The translations under genes were made by a program, and so were the position numbers. DNA of 64,000 nucleotides from Duganella sp. CF458. Lineage in GTDB: Bacteria > Pseudomonadota > Gammaproteobacteria > Burkholderiales > Burkholderiaceae_D. This document shows, in pieces, positions 62,748 to 64,000 of this stretch. Position 1 is the stretch's first letter. Every line of letters starts with the position of its first letter. The DNA lies in the NCBI RefSeq assembly GCF_900113115.1, contig NZ_FOOF01000002.1, positions 248,001 to 312,000 on the forward strand, in the 5' to 3' direction. The notes beneath the pieces are model-generated. The model made no database searches. It was not told the origin of the DNA and saw only the letters and a list, made by a program, of their open reading frames with translations.

Positions 62748-64000
62748 ATGAATCTAGCAAACTCCCTGTTGCACGCGCTGGCTGATCACGGCGCGCGGGA
62801 AGTCTTTGGTATCCCCGGAGACTTCGTCCTTGCCTTCTTCGAACAAATTGAAAAGTCTGGCGTCCTGCCCCTCTACACGCTGAGCCACGAGCCGGGTGTA
62901 GGCTTTGCAGCCGATGGGGCGGCACGCTATCACGGGCGCATTAGCGCGGCGGCGGTGACCTATGGTGCGGGGGCACTCAATATGGTCAACGCCGTCGCGG
63001 GCGCTTACGCGGAAAAAGTACCGTTGGTGGTGATCTCCGGCGCGCCGGGCACCAATGAGCGCCGCAACGGCTTCCTGCTGCACCACCAGGTCAAGCACCT
63101 GGATTCCCAGATGGCGATCTTCCGGGAAATCACCTGCGACCAATGCGTGCTGGACGACCCGCAGCGCGCGCCGGAAGATATCGCCCGCGTACTGCGTAGC
63201 GCAATCACGCATTCACGGCCGGTCTACATCGAGCTACCGCGCGATATGGTGCACCTGCCTTGCGGCCGGGTGCGCGCGTTGCCGCCGCCCAAACACGACC
63301 AGGATGCACTCGCCGCCTGCGTGGACGAGGTGCTGTCTCGGCTGGAGCGTGCAGAGCGCCCGGTGCTGATGGTCGACATCGAAATCCGTCGCTTCAGCCT
63401 GGAGCGCAAGGTCGCGCAGCTGGCTGCCAAGCTGCAGGTGCCGGTGGTGACTTGTTTCATGGGGCGCGGCCTGCTGGCCAGCGAACCGGAGGCACCGCTG
63501 CTTGGCACTTATCTCGGTGTTGCCGGCGCGCCGGAAGTCACCGAAGCCGTGGAAGGCTCGGACGCGCTGCTGATGCTGGGCGTGATCCTGTCCGATACGA
63601 ACTTTGGCGTGCAACGTGAGCGCATCGACCTGCGCAAGTGCATGCTGGCGCTGGACGGCGACGTCACCCTGGGCTACCACACTTATCACGACGTCCCGCT
63701 GGAGGCATTGGTGGACGGCCTGCTGGCCCGCGCCAAGCCGCTGCGCGCCGATGCCGCCCTGCGCGGCGAACGGACCGCCTATCCATGCGACTTGCCTGCG
63801 GACGACAGCCCCCTGGTGCCGCGCGACGTGGCAAGCGCCATCAACGACATGATGCGCACGCACGGCCGCATGACCATCGCATCCGACATCGGCGACTGCC
63901 TGTTCACCGCGCTCGATATCGAGAATACCGACCTGCTGGCGCCCGGCTACTACGCCACCATGGGTTACGCTGTTCCAGCGGCCCTCGGCCTGCAGGCTGC
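62748..64000 (+). CDS. ipdC: Thiamine-diphosphate 2-oxoacid decarboxylase (indole-/phenylpyruvate type), 3' end outside window
   Basis: The frame is open from the ATG at 62748 to the window end, 417 codons. The N-terminal TPP-binding domain opens NLANSLLHALADHGAREVFGIPGDF and has the catalytic glutamate in TLSHEPGVGFAADGAARY; MVNAVAGAYAEKVPLVVISGAPG and ITHSRPVYIELPRDMVHLP follow, then the central domain and the start of the C-terminal domain (GDCLFTALDI, MGYAVPAALGLQ). The run resembles the phenylpyruvate/indolepyruvate decarboxylase of Azospirillum, an enzyme of the indole-3-pyruvate route to the plant hormone auxin. The substrate preference cannot be told from sequence. A double REP hairpin lies just upstream. 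Confidence 0.88.
   Translation, partial: MNLANSLLHALADHGAREVFGIPGDFVLAFFEQIEKSGVLPLYTLSHEPGVGFAADGAARYHGRISAAAVTYGAGALNMVNAVAGAYAEKVPLVVISGAPGTNERRNGFLLHHQVKHLDSQMAIFREITCDQCVLDDPQRAPEDIARVLRSAITHSRPVYIELPRDMVHLPCGRVRALPPPKHDQDALAACVDEVLSRLERAERPVLMVDIEIRRFSLERKVAQLAAKLQVPVVTCFMGRGLLASEPEAPLLGTYLGVAGAPEVTEAVEGSDALLMLGVILSDTNFGVQRERIDLRKCMLALDGDVTLGYHTYHDVPLEALVDGLLARAKPLRADAALRGERTAYPCDLPADDSPLVPRDVASAINDMMRTHGRMTIASDIGDCLFTALDIENTDLLAPGYYATMGYAVPAALGLQA

Noticed and set aside
1..64000. CRISPR arrays, tRNA or rRNA genes, prophage
   Set aside because: I saw no regularly spaced repeats, no tRNA-like cloverleaf or rRNA sequence, and no phage structural genes. A covariance-model scan would be needed to exclude small RNAs.

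Overview
The window is GC-rich chromosomal DNA of a betaproteobacterium, most likely Oxalobacteraceae (Massilia, Duganella, Janthinobacterium or a relative). The gene orders point there: mlaFEDACB followed by an ABC-2 exporter, a BolA protein, murA and a compact hisGD-CBHAFIE run into a HIT protein and tatABC, and hemE next to priA. The genus cannot be fixed from sequence alone. Almost all of the DNA is ordinary core genome, with a few accessory spots between the core blocks.

Layout. 1-4756: the end of an SNF2-family helicase, then a PAS histidine kinase and an OmpR-type response regulator. 4753-5580: a REP-associated Y1 transposase gene with inverted REP-like ends. 5652-11852: gltBD (glutamate synthase). 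11864-14765: an accessory island with a secreted pectate lyase flanked by two copies of a hairpin/promoter/small-protein module, a third small coiled-coil membrane protein, and decayed DNA. 14766-17599 (minus): a TonB-dependent receptor and a small secreted protein. 17829-21658: the Mla phospholipid-transport operon. 21862-34501: ABC exporter, ibaG-like gene, murA, the histidine operon (interrupted by an orphan DNA methyltransferase between hisD and hisC), a HIT hydrolase and the Tat translocase. 34505-44243 (minus): a DUF1640-like small membrane protein, a DUF885 peptidase-like protein, two poorly known genes, a second large SNF2 helicase and an S9 peptidase; the last four form an overlapping run. 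44319-48130: hemE and priA, separated by an unusual AT-rich 725-bp interval that carries many DnaA-box-like sequences. 48148-53943: an ArgP-like LysR regulator divergent from a dihydrolipoyl-dehydrogenase-like flavoprotein, a DUF1857 protein, Rep helicase, a Cache-domain protein and SlyX. 54038-59668: a periplasmic M3 peptidase, DUF4404 and DUF1269-like proteins, and a YgiQ radical SAM protein. 59801-64000: a THI5-like/PAS/GGDEF/EAL sensor, a double REP hairpin, and the start of an aryl-pyruvate decarboxylase (ipdC-like) that runs off the window.

How it fits together: nitrogen assimilation (gltBD), histidine synthesis, envelope maintenance (mla, murA, tat), haem synthesis and replication restart (hemE, priA, rep) make up the housekeeping core. 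Plant-associated traits (pectate lyase, aryl-pyruvate decarboxylase, a large TonB receptor) and mobile or repetitive DNA lie between the blocks. The observations I rate most worth testing are the DnaA-box cluster between hemE and priA, the duplicated regulatory/small-protein module around the pectate lyase gene, the methyltransferase embedded in the histidine operon, and the REP-type transposase with a changed HUH motif.
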